From assembly GCF_900111105.1 (NCBI RefSeq), contig NZ_FOGC01000014.1, positions 40,152 to 77,396 of the forward strand: a stretch of DNA of 37,245 bases, given 5' to 3'. The position numbers and the translations under genes were made by a program. This DNA is from Rosenbergiella nectarea (lineage in GTDB: Bacteria > Pseudomonadota > Gammaproteobacteria > Enterobacterales > Enterobacteriaceae). Shown here in pieces: positions 7,668 through 15,953 of the stretch (positions are counted from its first letter, which is position 1; each line of letters begins with the position of its first letter). A model generated the notes under the pieces. The model searched no databases. It was not told the origin of the DNA and saw only the letters and a list, made by a program, of their open reading frames with translations.

Positions 7668-8840
7668 TTACGCTTTTAGCTCCGCAAAAGCACGAATAAT
7701 GGCATCGATTTGCTCGTCACTGTGCGCAGCGTTGACGCTACAACGTAATAGTGTCATACCGAAAGGTGCCGCTGGTGGTAGAACCAGATTGACATAGACA
7801 CCTTTCTCGACCAATGCACGCCACATCTCGAGTCCTGCTTCTTTAGATTCGATCATCACAGGAACGACTGGACTCACTCGCTCACCAAGCTTATAGCCGA
7901 GATCTGCGAGGCCTTTGTACAGACGATGTGCATTAGTCCATAACTTCTCACGTAATGCCTTCGAGTGACCCACTTGTCGTAACGAGGCCCTGACTGAGGC
8001 AATACTCGCGGGTGATGGTGATGCGGTGAAAATATAAGGGCGGCTGCAATAGCGTAATACATCCAGCTGTTTACCCCCTACCGCAAAACCACCGATAGCA
8101 GCAAGGCTCTTCGAGAAGGTCCCCAAAATGATATCGATATCGGCCTCGACGCCAAGATCTTCAACTAGACCGCGGCCTTTTTCGCCCATCACGCCAAAGG
8201 AGTGTGCTTCATCGACAAGGATATAGCCACCGTAGCGGCGCTTAATGTCGACAATCTCTTTCAGTGGTGCGACATCACCCAGCATACTATAAATACCTTC
8301 AACGATGATGATCGCTTCTTTCGCTTTCTCACCTAGACGTTGCATACGACGTTCGAGGTCTTTAGCATCGTTATGTCGAAAACGGATGATTTGCGCGCCA
8401 CCTAATGCACAGGCATCATAGATACTGGCGTGTGAGTCTTCATCGATAATGACTACAGCGTCCGGGGTAGCCAGGGCACTGATCACACCCAAGTTTGCGG
8501 TGTAACCGGTAGAGAAGACAATTGCGGTAGATAAATCAAAAAACGCAGCGATCTCTTGCTCTAAGGCTAAGTGCGACCCAAAGGTTCCGTTCGCCATACG
8601 AGAACCGGTCGTACCCGTTCCTTGTAAGCGTAATGCTTCTTGGCTCTCTTGAATTGCTTCAGCATCAAAAGTCAGGCCGAGATAATTATTTGAACCTGCG
8701 AGGATTATTCTTTTATCGCCGATCCGTCCTTCGGTCGCTGAATAGATTTCATCGATACAGGTTCCGAAAGGATTAATGCCCGATACTTGGAATTTTTGAC
8801 GCTCTTCAACAAAGCGGGTGAATTTGTCATATAAACCCAT
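7668..8840 (-). CDS. spt: Serine palmitoyltransferase (alpha-oxoamine synthase)
   Basis: A 390-residue PLP enzyme of the AONS family, which condenses an acyl thioester with an amino acid; the Spt branch joins serine and a long acyl chain to give 3-ketosphinganine. Visible residues: His137 in DEDSHASIYDA, which stacks on PLP; Asp210 and His213 in VDEAHSFG; and the Schiff-base Lys244 in GTFSKSLA. N-terminal membrane anchors are absent, as in soluble bacterial Spt. AONS relatives also include KBL, ALAS and BioF. The direct coupling to an ACP (1-nt TAATG overlap), a sugar-nucleotide-type reductase and an acyl-AMP ligase is the arrangement of ceramide operons rather than biotin or heme genes. It is the last gene of its operon. 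Confidence 0.9.
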   Translation of the reverse strand: MGLYDKFTRFVEERQKFQVSGINPFGTCIDEIYSATEGRIGDKRIILAGSNNYLGLTFDAEAIQESQEALRLQGTGTTGSRMANGTFGSHLALEQEIAAFFDLSTAIVFSTGYTANLGVISALATPDAVVIIDEDSHASIYDACALGGAQIIRFRHNDAKDLERRMQRLGEKAKEAIIIVEGIYSMLGDVAPLKEIVDIKRRYGGYILVDEAHSFGVMGEKGRGLVEDLGVEADIDIILGTFSKSLAAIGGFAVGGKQLDVLRYCSRPYIFTASPSPASIASVRASLRQVGHSKALREKLWTNAHRLYKGLADLGYKLGERVSPVVPVMIESKEAGLEMWRALVEKGVYVNLVLPPAAPFGMTLLRCSVNAAHSDEQIDAIIRAFAELKA

Positions 8841-9094
8841 TATTGCTCTCCAATTAAGGGTTCAATGGCAGCCACTAACTGCTCTGGTGTTTTCACATTC
8901 ATCAGGATATTGATCGGGATTGAAATATCTAATTCATCTTCCAACATCATCAGTAAACGCATGACGTTCACTGACTCTAAACCGAGATCGTTAACTAAAT
9001 CACTGTCAGGCTTAACGGTTTTACCTTCGGCGACGAGTTGTCCAAGACAATCAATAACATAATCGAGTAGTTGCTGTTTATTTTCCATTGCCAT
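8840..9094 (-). CDS. Acyl carrier protein for sphingolipid synthesis
   Basis: An 84-residue ACP with the phosphopantetheine site at Ser41 in DLGLESVNVM, a variant of the usual DSL motif. The surrounding LLMMLEDELDISIP helix fits the family. AGG precedes ATG 9094 by 8 nt; a second in-frame ATG two codons in is less well placed. In ceramide clusters a dedicated ACP carries the acyl chain used by Spt. Its stop shares one base with the spt start. It is too divergent and too clearly linked to be the housekeeping AcpP. Confidence 0.9.
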   Translation of the reverse strand: MAMENKQQLLDYVIDCLGQLVAEGKTVKPDSDLVNDLGLESVNVMRLLMMLEDELDISIPINILMNVKTPEQLVAAIEPLIGEQ

Positions 9095-9115
9095 CTTCTT
9101 ACCTAGAAATGTAAA

Positions 9116-10033
9116 TCAAAATAGCCCGTCGCGTAACGCGCGTTCTAAGCGGATACTTGGTGTCCAACCGATATTACGAGTTATCGTAACATTTGTTGCT
9201 GACCAATCTCTATGCGTCAACTCGCCGATTTTACTCTGCGTTAGCATCGGTTCTTTACCGGACAAACGGCTAATTTGAGTCGAGAGCGTTGCAATGGTTT
9301 TGAGTAACGGTAGAGGGATTTTTATAACTTTGACCGGTTTTTGACGAATAGATTGGCCGATAGTTTGGAGATCTTGCCAGCGGTAACCTGAAGGGTGTCC
9401 GTCGCAGAGTTCGTAAGGCTCACTTTGCTCGACTTTCGCCTCGATCCATTTGACCACAGCCTCTGCAAAATCATAAACATGCAGAAAAGATAATTGTGTC
9501 GCTGAGGAACCTGTCTGAGGGAGTAAACCGCGTAACAGCCAAGAGAAAACAGGGTGTAGCTCTTTATCTCTGGGTCCATACACAGCAGTTGGCCGGAAAA
9601 TCCCTATTGAAACGCTTGAGGCTTGTGCCACCAGTTGCTGTTCCGCGAGAGCTTTGGAATGGGCATACCATGAAAGCTGTGGATGGCGAGCAGCCAGTGA
9701 TGAAATAAAGAGGTATCGCTTACAACTGGTACCCTCTTCTGCTGCGCGAAGTAAACGTAAACTTCCCTCAACGTTTGCCTGCGTAAAGGTTGAGAAATTT
9801 TTACCTCTCACTTGGCCTGCACAGTGAATGACTACATCCGCCCCTGTGACTAATTCGACCAGTGACGACTCATTTTCTAATGAGCCGCGTACCCATGTCA
9901 TGCCGGGTAGGTTTGTATTATGCGATGGCGAGCGGGTGAGCGCTCGCACCTGAAAACCAGCCGATAACAGTTTCTCGACAATATGGGAACCGATAAAGCC
10001 GGTCGCACCCGTCAAGGCAACAGTTTGGATCAT
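9116..10033 (-). CDS. NAD(P)-dependent reductase, probable 3-ketosphinganine reductase
   Basis: A 305-residue extended short-chain dehydrogenase/epimerase. The Rossmann motif TGATGFIG is at 8-15, and the active-site YxxxK is at Tyr123-Lys127 (YAHSK) with Ser111/Ser112 upstream. In Caulobacter an epimerase-type protein of this kind (CerR) acts in ceramide synthesis in place of the eukaryotic ketosphinganine reductase. The start overlaps the preceding ligase stop by 4 nt (ATGA) and the gene ends 21 bp before acp. Family alone would allow a sugar epimerase or steroid-type dehydrogenase; the operon makes the lipid role the best reading. Confidence 0.85.
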   Translation of the reverse strand: MIQTVALTGATGFIGSHIVEKLLSAGFQVRALTRSPSHNTNLPGMTWVRGSLENESSLVELVTGADVVIHCAGQVRGKNFSTFTQANVEGSLRLLRAAEEGTSCKRYLFISSLAARHPQLSWYAHSKALAEQQLVAQASSVSIGIFRPTAVYGPRDKELHPVFSWLLRGLLPQTGSSATQLSFLHVYDFAEAVVKWIEAKVEQSEPYELCDGHPSGYRWQDLQTIGQSIRQKPVKVIKIPLPLLKTIATLSTQISRLSGKEPMLTQSKIGELTHRDWSATNVTITRNIGWTPSIRLERALRDGLF

Positions 10034-11787
10034 TGTTTATTTCCAGCAAGTTGTAACTGAGGCTCGAAATGTTGGTTTAAATAAAGTTTTTTCGCTTCCG
10101 CTCGTGCCGGTTTACCTGAGGAAGTCCGGGGGATGCTGTGTGGCGGGACCAAAACAACATCTACCGAGACACCAAATTCATTACGAATACGTGATGAGAG
10201 TGAATGAACGATTTGACCACGGCGTTCAGTGGAGGTCACTCGGCACTGAATCTGCAGGATAATCCTTTCAGCATCATCATGTTCTTGATTCGTCATGAAG
10301 GCGATCGCATCACCGGAACGCACTTCTGGTTCAGCTTCTGCGATATATTCAATATCTTGTGGCCAGATATTACGTCCACGGATAATGATAAGATCTTTTT
10401 TACGTCCAGTAATATAAAGATTACCGTCGAGCAAATAGCCAAGATCCCCCGTATCCAACCAGCCTTTTTCTTGAATCTGCTGATGCGACTCTTTATCTCG
10501 GAAGTAGCCGCGCATTAAGCTTGGACCGGCAATACAAATATGGCCGATACTTCTTTCTGGAAGCGGCTCATCTCTTTCGTTACGGATAACAATTTCATGT
10601 CCAGGCATCGCTTTACCGCAGTTTACGAAAACCGCTTGTGCAGCAGTATCGTCTTTTGGCGGCACAGCTTTGCTTTCATATTCTAAGATATAGCGGTCGA
10701 CTACGTTATAACGCGGGCCCGTTGCTTTATCGAAGAAACTGACAGCGAGGGTATTTTCCGCAAGCCCGTAGCAAGGCATAAAGGTCTCTTCGCCAAAGCC
10801 AACTTGGCTAAAATGCTCGGTAAAACGGTCCAGTAATCCAGAAGGAATAGGCTCTGCCCCGACACCGGCAATTCGCCAAGTCGAGAGGTCTAATTCCGCT
10901 AACTCTTTCTCGTTACTTCGACGTAGACAAATTTCATAGCCGAAAGGCGGAGCAACCGATACTGTCCCTTTATTCTTAGTGATCAGTTTTAGCCATTGAA
11001 TCGGACGCATAGCAAAATCCTGCGTACGCAGGTAATCCACCGAGATCTGCGTGGCAACCGGGGTCAGTACAAAGCCGACCAAGCCCATATCATGATAAAA
11101 CGGCAGCCAAGAGACGCAACGATCGTCTTTTTTCAGCTTGATGCCGTCATGACTAATCGCGCGGAGGTTGGCCATTGCCGACGCTTGTGTCACAACAACG
11201 CCACGCGGGAAGCGGGTACTACCAGAGGTGTATTGTAGATAAGCAATGTCCTCTGCTGCGACCTGAGGCAACTCGCTGGCTGCAACGTAGGAAAGCTCAG
11301 CAAAAGCTTCGTGGCTTAGAATCGTCGGCGAGTTATAGTCACAGACCACCTCTTTCACCATAGGAAGCCACTCTTTACTACTTAAGACAACGGAGGCTTG
11401 ACACCCATTGAGTAAGCCAGTCAGTTTCTTAACGTAGGAGGCACTTTGACCGATTCCCATTGGGATCGCGAGCGGAACGGCAATTAATCCCGCATATTGG
11501 CATGCAAAAAATGTTTCGACGAACTCAACACTGGTTTCTGCAATGAGTGCAACGCGATCCCCTTTAGTTAACCCTAAAGAAAGCAACTTCTGAGCACCCT
11601 TTACAGCGTTGACCTTTAGTACGCTGTAAGGCACTGCAGCCATCAGGTTATTACGGCGATCATAAAAGTTCATGCCGGTTTCACCGAGTGCTGCATAATC
11701 CAAGGCTTCAGCTAGCGTTGCGAAATCTGCATAGCGGATTGGAAGTTGATGATGGGATTGAGTTGCAAACGTTGTAGACGCTTCCAT
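10030..11787 (-). CDS. Fatty acyl-AMP ligase / acyl-ACP synthetase
   Basis: A 585-residue adenylate-forming enzyme of the FAAL branch. The P-loop-like TSGSTRFPRG motif lies about residues 187-196, LAENTLAVSF and the GWLDTGDLGYL hinge follow, and the catalytic lysine region is RTSSGKPARAEAKK near the C-terminus. FAALs activate fatty acids as acyl-AMP and pass them to an ACP, which fits the adjacent carrier gene. I chose ATG 11787 because AGGTG lies 9 nt before it; the frame is open to a GTG four codons upstream. It is the first gene of the FAAL-reductase-ACP-Spt operon, with a probable promoter at 12086-12114 and hence a leader of about 290 nt. Confidence 0.9.
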   Translation of the reverse strand: MEASTTFATQSHHQLPIRYADFATLAEALDYAALGETGMNFYDRRNNLMAAVPYSVLKVNAVKGAQKLLSLGLTKGDRVALIAETSVEFVETFFACQYAGLIAVPLAIPMGIGQSASYVKKLTGLLNGCQASVVLSSKEWLPMVKEVVCDYNSPTILSHEAFAELSYVAASELPQVAAEDIAYLQYTSGSTRFPRGVVVTQASAMANLRAISHDGIKLKKDDRCVSWLPFYHDMGLVGFVLTPVATQISVDYLRTQDFAMRPIQWLKLITKNKGTVSVAPPFGYEICLRRSNEKELAELDLSTWRIAGVGAEPIPSGLLDRFTEHFSQVGFGEETFMPCYGLAENTLAVSFFDKATGPRYNVVDRYILEYESKAVPPKDDTAAQAVFVNCGKAMPGHEIVIRNERDEPLPERSIGHICIAGPSLMRGYFRDKESHQQIQEKGWLDTGDLGYLLDGNLYITGRKKDLIIIRGRNIWPQDIEYIAEAEPEVRSGDAIAFMTNQEHDDAERIILQIQCRVTSTERRGQIVHSLSSRIRNEFGVSVDVVLVPPHSIPRTSSGKPARAEAKKLYLNQHFEPQLQLAGNKQ

Positions 11788-12085
11788 ATAGTGGTACACC
11801 TGTTGATACTAATAGATATTGAGGAAGTTCAAGCTCCATACAGAGCTCCCGACCAAAGTAGTAATTCGAGCATCTTCCAACTTACGATATAAATCGCTGC
11901 CTGCTCACCCATTCATAAACATCACTCACTCCGCTTAGGAAGTGATAGACACGTTGTCTTGAACAGAGTTCACCGTTTCATGACGCAGACGTAGTCTGTG
12001 TACTAACCGTTCGCTCAATGCTTACTTGAAATTTTAGACAAACACGCGTGCGGTTTTAAGGGGGTGGCTCTGAAAACGCTCGGCA

Positions 12086-12114
12086 ATTGTAAAGATCTTA
12101 AAATATCATGTCAT
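12086..12114 (-). promoter_or_regulatory. Probable promoter of the FAAL-reductase-ACP-spt operon
   Basis: On the minus strand, ATGACA (12114-12109, 5 of 6 to consensus) is separated by exactly 17 bp from TACAAT (12091-12086, 5 of 6). Transcription would start near 12079, leaving a leader of about 290 nt before the ligase start. Confidence 0.55.
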
Positions 12115-12254
12115 AGGTAATATGTGCGTTCCACTACTTTTAATACTAAATTGCGCACTCACCGCTAACCTGTAACGTTTTCTTTTAAAAACATGGATTT
12201 CGTTACAAATTAATAGTATGTCAGAATGTTTTCAGGCTAACTTTCAAAAATAAA

Positions 12255-12283
12255 TTGACAATTCCTACCGTGACTGTTTCGAT
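12255..12283 (+). promoter_or_regulatory. Possible promoter for the acyltransferase gene
   Basis: A perfect -35 (TTGACA, 12255-12260), but the hexamer 17 bp downstream, TTCGAT, matches only three positions of a -10. It lies about 120 bp upstream of the coding start. Weak call. Confidence 0.3.
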
Positions 12284-12399
12284 ATGCTAACACATTGCCG
12301 AGTCTATAGCCTCCTCTTTCTTTATTGCTGCAAGTTGCTGCGTTTCTTAAAGGGATCGCCTGAAGTGATTTGCTGCCAATTTAACAATTACTTGAAGTA

Positions 12400-13533
12400 A
12401 TGGTATTTATGATCTCAATAGAAAAAGTAGCGTCCAAACAGGATCTGAAAGCCTTCATCAATTTTCCTTCTACGCTATTTGTGGGTGACGAGAATTGGAT
12501 CGACCCATTATTTGTCGAGCGTGTAGAACATCTCTCTAAAAAGAATCCCGCCTCAGACCATGTAGTTTGGCAAGCTTGGTTAGCTAAACGCGGTGCTGAA
12601 GTCGTCGGCCGCATCACTGCACAAATTGATTCCCTGCATCGTGAATTATATGGTCCCAATACTGGCCATTTCGGTATGATCGACGCAATTGATGATGAAG
12701 AAGTCTTTGCTGCGCTATTCAAGACCGCAGAAGAGTGGCTTATTTCTCAAGGCGCTCACCAAATTACCGGCCCCTTCAGCCTCAATATCAACCAGGAAAG
12801 TGGGTTATTGGTCGATGGCTTCGATACTCCTCCCTCTGCCTTAATGGCTCATGGTAAGCCTTGGTACGGTAAACATATTGAGAACCTGGGCTATAGCAAA
12901 GCTATCGATCTTATTGCCTATTGGATGAAGCGAACGGATCTTCACTTTGAACCGGGCCTTACCAAGTTAATGGATAATGTTCGTAAAAGAGTGACCATCC
13001 GTCCGCTTAATCGCAAAATCTTCGACCAAGAGATGCAGATTCTGAGAAACCTTTTCAATTTAGGTTGGCAGGATAACTGGGGATTTGTTCCTTTTACTGA
13101 ACATGAATTCGCCACCATGGGCCAGCAGCTTAAGTATCTGGTGCCAGACGATATGATTTATATTGCTGAAATTGATGGTGAACCTGCAGCATTTATCGTT
13201 GGCTTACCTAATATCAATGAAGCGATTGACGGACTTGAAGGCAAGTTGCTGCCTTTTGGTTGGGCTAAGGTGTTATGGCGTTTAAAAGTGCGTGGCGTAC
13301 GTACCGCACGAGTTCCGTTAATGGGCGTTAAGAAAGAATACCAATTTAGCCGTATCGGGCCAATCATTGCCCTACTCTTAATCGAAGCGCTACGTGAGCC
13401 TTTCCGCCGTCGTAATATTGATGCGTTAGAAATGTCTTGGATTCTTGAAACCAATACAGGTATGCGTACTATACTGGAGCGTATTGGCGCTGAACCTTAC
13501 AAGAACTATCGGTTATTTGAGAAAAAAATCTAG
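12400..13533 (+). CDS. GNAT-type N-acyltransferase, candidate ceramide synthase
   Basis: A 377-residue soluble protein with an N-terminal region of about 200 residues and a GNAT-like C-terminal half (around EIDGEPAAFIVGLPNINEA, then LLIEALREPFRRR and the terminal ILERIGAEPYKNYRLF). Bacterial ceramide synthase (bCerS of Caulobacter) is a GNAT-fold acyltransferase unrelated to eukaryotic CerS, and a protein of this size and type divergent from an spt operon fits that role: N-acylation of sphinganine. The start could be ATG 12400 or ATG 12409; neither has a clear ribosome binding site. The specific substrate is inferred from context. Confidence 0.82.
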   Translation: MVFMISIEKVASKQDLKAFINFPSTLFVGDENWIDPLFVERVEHLSKKNPASDHVVWQAWLAKRGAEVVGRITAQIDSLHRELYGPNTGHFGMIDAIDDEEVFAALFKTAEEWLISQGAHQITGPFSLNINQESGLLVDGFDTPPSALMAHGKPWYGKHIENLGYSKAIDLIAYWMKRTDLHFEPGLTKLMDNVRKRVTIRPLNRKIFDQEMQILRNLFNLGWQDNWGFVPFTEHEFATMGQQLKYLVPDDMIYIAEIDGEPAAFIVGLPNINEAIDGLEGKLLPFGWAKVLWRLKVRGVRTARVPLMGVKKEYQFSRIGPIIALLLIEALREPFRRRNIDALEMSWILETNTGMRTILERIGAEPYKNYRLFEKKI

Positions 13534-13556
13534 CCGCATTTGTGACGGATTAGCGT

Positions 13557-13586
13557 GGTAGCAGCGAGTCCAACTCGCTAGCTACC
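13557..13586 (+). terminator. Hairpin between acyltransferase and kinase genes
   Basis: A 13-bp stem with a single bulged base (GGTAGC-AGCGAGT / ACTCGCT-AGCTACC) and a 3-nt loop, followed by only CTTT. It could attenuate read-through into the downstream kinase rather than fully terminate. Confidence 0.45.
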
Positions 13587-13611
13587 CTTTAAACATATCT
13601 AAAGATGACTC

Positions 13612-13974
13612 ATGATGTCGATTGAAAAACAGACTGGTATAAAACGCTTAATTTTCAGCATTAATAACTCCTGGTCAGGAGTGACCGACGCATTCAAAAC
13701 CGAGGATGCCTTCCGTCATATTTTCATTTTCAGTACATTGCTGGTGTTAATATCATTCACGCTGGACCTTTCAAAGACGCAACACATTGTACTCATTCTG
13801 TGTAGCTTTATGTTGGTGGTGATTGAATTACTGAATACCGCTATTGAAACGGTGGTTGACCGGATTTCTTATGAGATTCATCCGCTCTCAAAGCGAGCAA
13901 AAGATATGGCGGGAGCCGCACAACTGGTGGCAATCGTGGCAACGCTATTAACTTGGTTGATCATCCTTTTTTAA
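13612..13974 (+). CDS. DgkA-like integral membrane lipid kinase
   Basis: A 120-residue protein with three membrane helices and every key residue of diacylglycerol kinase: Glu31, Glu72, Asn75, Glu79, Lys97 and Asp98 correspond, with a constant offset of 3, to E. coli Glu28, Glu69, Asn72, Glu76, Lys94 and Asp95. The ELLNTAIETVVDRI and LSKRAKDM motifs are intact, so it should be active. DgkA phosphorylates diacylglycerol and, in vitro, other lipid alcohols including ceramide. Its place directly after the candidate ceramide synthase suggests a ceramide or sphingoid substrate, or recycling of diacylglycerol released by head-group transfer. Whether a second housekeeping dgkA exists elsewhere cannot be seen here. 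Confidence 0.9.
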   Translation: MMSIEKQTGIKRLIFSINNSWSGVTDAFKTEDAFRHIFIFSTLLVLISFTLDLSKTQHIVLILCSFMLVVIELLNTAIETVVDRISYEIHPLSKRAKDMAGAAQLVAIVATLLTWLIILF

Positions 13975-13995
13975 AGGACCCGTTAATTTTAGACT

Positions 13996-14016
13996 GGGCG
14001 TTAATTCATAACGCCC
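13996..14016. terminator. Hairpin between converging kinase genes
   Basis: An 8-bp stem GGGCGTTA / TAACGCCC with a 5-nt loop, centred between the DgkA-like stop and the minus-strand kinase stop. There is no strong T-run on either side. Confidence 0.45.
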
Positions 14017-14023
14017 TGATCAT

Positions 14024-14755
14024 TCACTTTACCGCTTTCACTGCCGCTATCACACTGGCGAGTACTTCTTCATAGGGTTTTCTTGAATCCAAATCCAAAA
14101 TATTCGCACCGTTATAGGTAAGCTGACGCATTACACTAATCTTATCGCTAAGCTCTTGGTAACTGTGATCAGGTTTGCGCGCAAAGGCTGTCTCGACGTC
14201 AATATCCAGACGAATGATCAATTCAGGCTGATAATTAGCTAATTTCTCGTAAATCACCACTTCACTTTTCGCCATCTCTTTAAGTAGCCAACCCTTCACC
14301 CGCTCCACGCCTAAACCAGGCCCATCATAATGAAACCCTGAAATTTCCGCTTGAGGGTAACGGTCAGCAATGACCAACACACCGCTTTCAGCTAATGCTT
14401 TCGCTTTATGGAAATTTGAAGAACGCCAGCAAGAGAGAGCGTACATGATGAAAGCAGCCCATAGGGGAGGCGCTTCACTTCGCATACTTTGTGTTTTTTC
14501 AGATTTTTTTGCTAAACGACGTTCAAGCCAGACACCAATAATCGGCAGCTTTTTAATTTTATCGCCGTCTTCGCCAGAAATAAGTCCTAAGTAACGTCGC
14601 TCAGTAGGCCGAATTTTCTGCATTTCTTTAATTAAATCCGCAGTAATGGTCGATTTTCCCGAGCCGTCACACCCGACAATCGCGACCATGCGCGAGATAA
14701 CGATAGGCGTTACAGCAGAGGAAGATGACGCCTGTGCGTCTGAGTGAATTGTCAT
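14024..14755 (-). CDS. Thymidylate-kinase-like P-loop kinase (paralogue 1)
   Basis: A 243-residue P-loop protein. Walker A GCDGSGKST is at 28-36, a DRYPQAE motif is at 131-137 (the position of DR[YH] in thymidylate kinase), and a C-terminal ARKPDH motif lies in the LID-like region. The hydrophobic, Trp-containing stretch at about 98-110 is unusual for TMK. Three proteins of this type in one locus argue against dTMP as substrate, since one housekeeping tmk is enough. I infer phosphorylation of a lipid or lipid head group. It is 20 bp downstream of its closest paralogue and shares its strand, indicating a tandem duplication. Confidence 0.78.
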   Translation of the reverse strand: MTIHSDAQASSSSAVTPIVISRMVAIVGCDGSGKSTITADLIKEMQKIRPTERRYLGLISGEDGDKIKKLPIIGVWLERRLAKKSEKTQSMRSEAPPLWAAFIMYALSCWRSSNFHKAKALAESGVLVIADRYPQAEISGFHYDGPGLGVERVKGWLLKEMAKSEVVIYEKLANYQPELIIRLDIDVETAFARKPDHSYQELSDKISVMRQLTYNGANILDLDSRKPYEEVLASVIAAVKAVK

Positions 14756-14775
14756 AGTAGTGCTATTTACCGTTA

Positions 14776-15507
14776 TCAGAGTGAACGAGGGAGATTAAAC
14801 GTTTGATGAATAGCTTCTAAAGAAGCCTTGAATACTTCGTCTTCAGGATCTCTGCCACATAATTCGAGAATATGCGCACCGTTAAAATGTAACGTTGGGA
14901 TAACCCTGATTTTCTCGCGTAACGAGACGATATCATGATCGGGTTTACGCGAATGAGCCGTCTCTTCGTCGATAGATAAACGAATTAATAACGCTGGGGG
15001 ATAGGATGCCATCCATTCATAAAGACGCTGCTCGCGCTTTCTTAACATTTTAATCCATCGACTCCCACCTTGGGCTTTACTAAGATGTGGCCCATCGACT
15101 CGGAAACCGGCGACCTCTGCTTGCGGATAGCGATCGGTTACCAATAATACGCCTTCTTCCGCTCGGCGTAGCATCCGTTTAAATTTATAAGCACGCCAGC
15201 AGGATAATAAGAAGATGACCGTTCCTTCTGCATTACCCGGAGCGGTATTGGGTTTCTCGTGCACTTTATCGGACTTGCTCACCAAATAAGCAGCAATCTT
15301 TTCCCCCACCACTGGTAACTCAGTAATTTTCTGCTTAATAAAGCCTGAAGATTGACCGAGATAAACCTCTTCTACTTTTGTCCTTAACGCGAGAGTTTGG
15401 ACCAATCGGTTGGCAAGTGTCGATTTACCTGAACCATCACAGCCTGTGATAGCAATGACACGGATAGGTGAAGATTGAGGGGATGAGGTAGAATTATTCA
15501 CAATCAC
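14776..15507 (-). CDS. Thymidylate-kinase-like P-loop kinase (paralogue 2)
   Basis: A 243-residue protein closely matching its downstream neighbour in layout: Walker A GCDGSGKST at 22-30, a conserved LSCWRAYKFKRM segment after a hydrophobic stretch, DRYPQAEVAGFRVDGPHL, and the SRKPDHD motif. The GTG start has no obvious ribosome binding site, and another GTG lies two codons in, so the exact start is uncertain. It is transcribed before paralogue 1 and away from paralogue 3. The substrate is unknown; context suggests sphingolipid head-group chemistry. Confidence 0.75.
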   Translation of the reverse strand: MIVNNSTSSPQSSPIRVIAITGCDGSGKSTLANRLVQTLALRTKVEEVYLGQSSGFIKQKITELPVVGEKIAAYLVSKSDKVHEKPNTAPGNAEGTVIFLLSCWRAYKFKRMLRRAEEGVLLVTDRYPQAEVAGFRVDGPHLSKAQGGSRWIKMLRKREQRLYEWMASYPPALLIRLSIDEETAHSRKPDHDIVSLREKIRVIPTLHFNGAHILELCGRDPEDEVFKASLEAIHQTFNLPRSL

Positions 15508-15953
15508 TGTTACGCATAGTAGTATTCAATTTCGTCCTATAGTAGAGGATTTACTAGGCATTGTCTTCCCTTCCCCTTTTTAACGACTACCTATTCATCT
15601 GTAAATCTCGCTCTGCGAACACCGGGTATACCTCCGATTGAAAAGCCGTAAACACCCTAATGCAGGAGGCTTCCCGCGATAATTTATGCGTAAAATCATT
15701 AATGAAATTAAACAGGTTGTGGCAGTAAATGGGGACTTTGTTACAAATAACCCCTTTCATTCAGTTTCCAACTCATGCAATGCAGCATAAACTGCTCCGT
15801 CGTTAAGGGTCAAGTTCCGCAGAATGTCTCGCTTTCTCCTCACCTAATGCTGTGCTATCACACTTTTGGTGACAGACAGATGATGCAATTTTGCTATTTT
15901 AGCCCTGTTTAATAACTATTTATCTTTCTTAAAGTGTCGAACACGAGGTTTTT
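15508..15953. other. Divergent region between kinase paralogues 2 and 3
   Basis: About 445 bp with no gene I accept. It carries the GGACTTTGTTACAAAT motif (15733-15748), nearly repeating the one at 12195-12210. GTGACA followed by TGCTAT about 17 bp later (around 15871-15900) is a possible weak promoter for the plus-strand kinase. A 34-codon ORF at 15686-15790 lacks a properly spaced ribosome binding site. Confidence 0.45.

Larger units (their letters stand above)
11788..12399. other. Divergent control region of the sphingolipid locus
   Basis: A 612-bp gene-free stretch between the FAAL operon and the acyltransferase gene. It holds a good minus-strand promoter (12086-12114), a plus-strand TTGACA (12255-12260), a small hairpin in the FAAL leader (11983-12001, ACGCAGAC / GTCTGTGT with one wobble) and the GTTACAAAT-containing motif at 12195-12210 that recurs upstream of the third kinase. 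Confidence 0.6.

Noticed and set aside
15686-15790. 34-codon ORF between kinase paralogues 2 and 3
   Set aside because: AGGAGG is too far upstream (about 19 nt) and the peptide resembles nothing I know; kept as non-coding.
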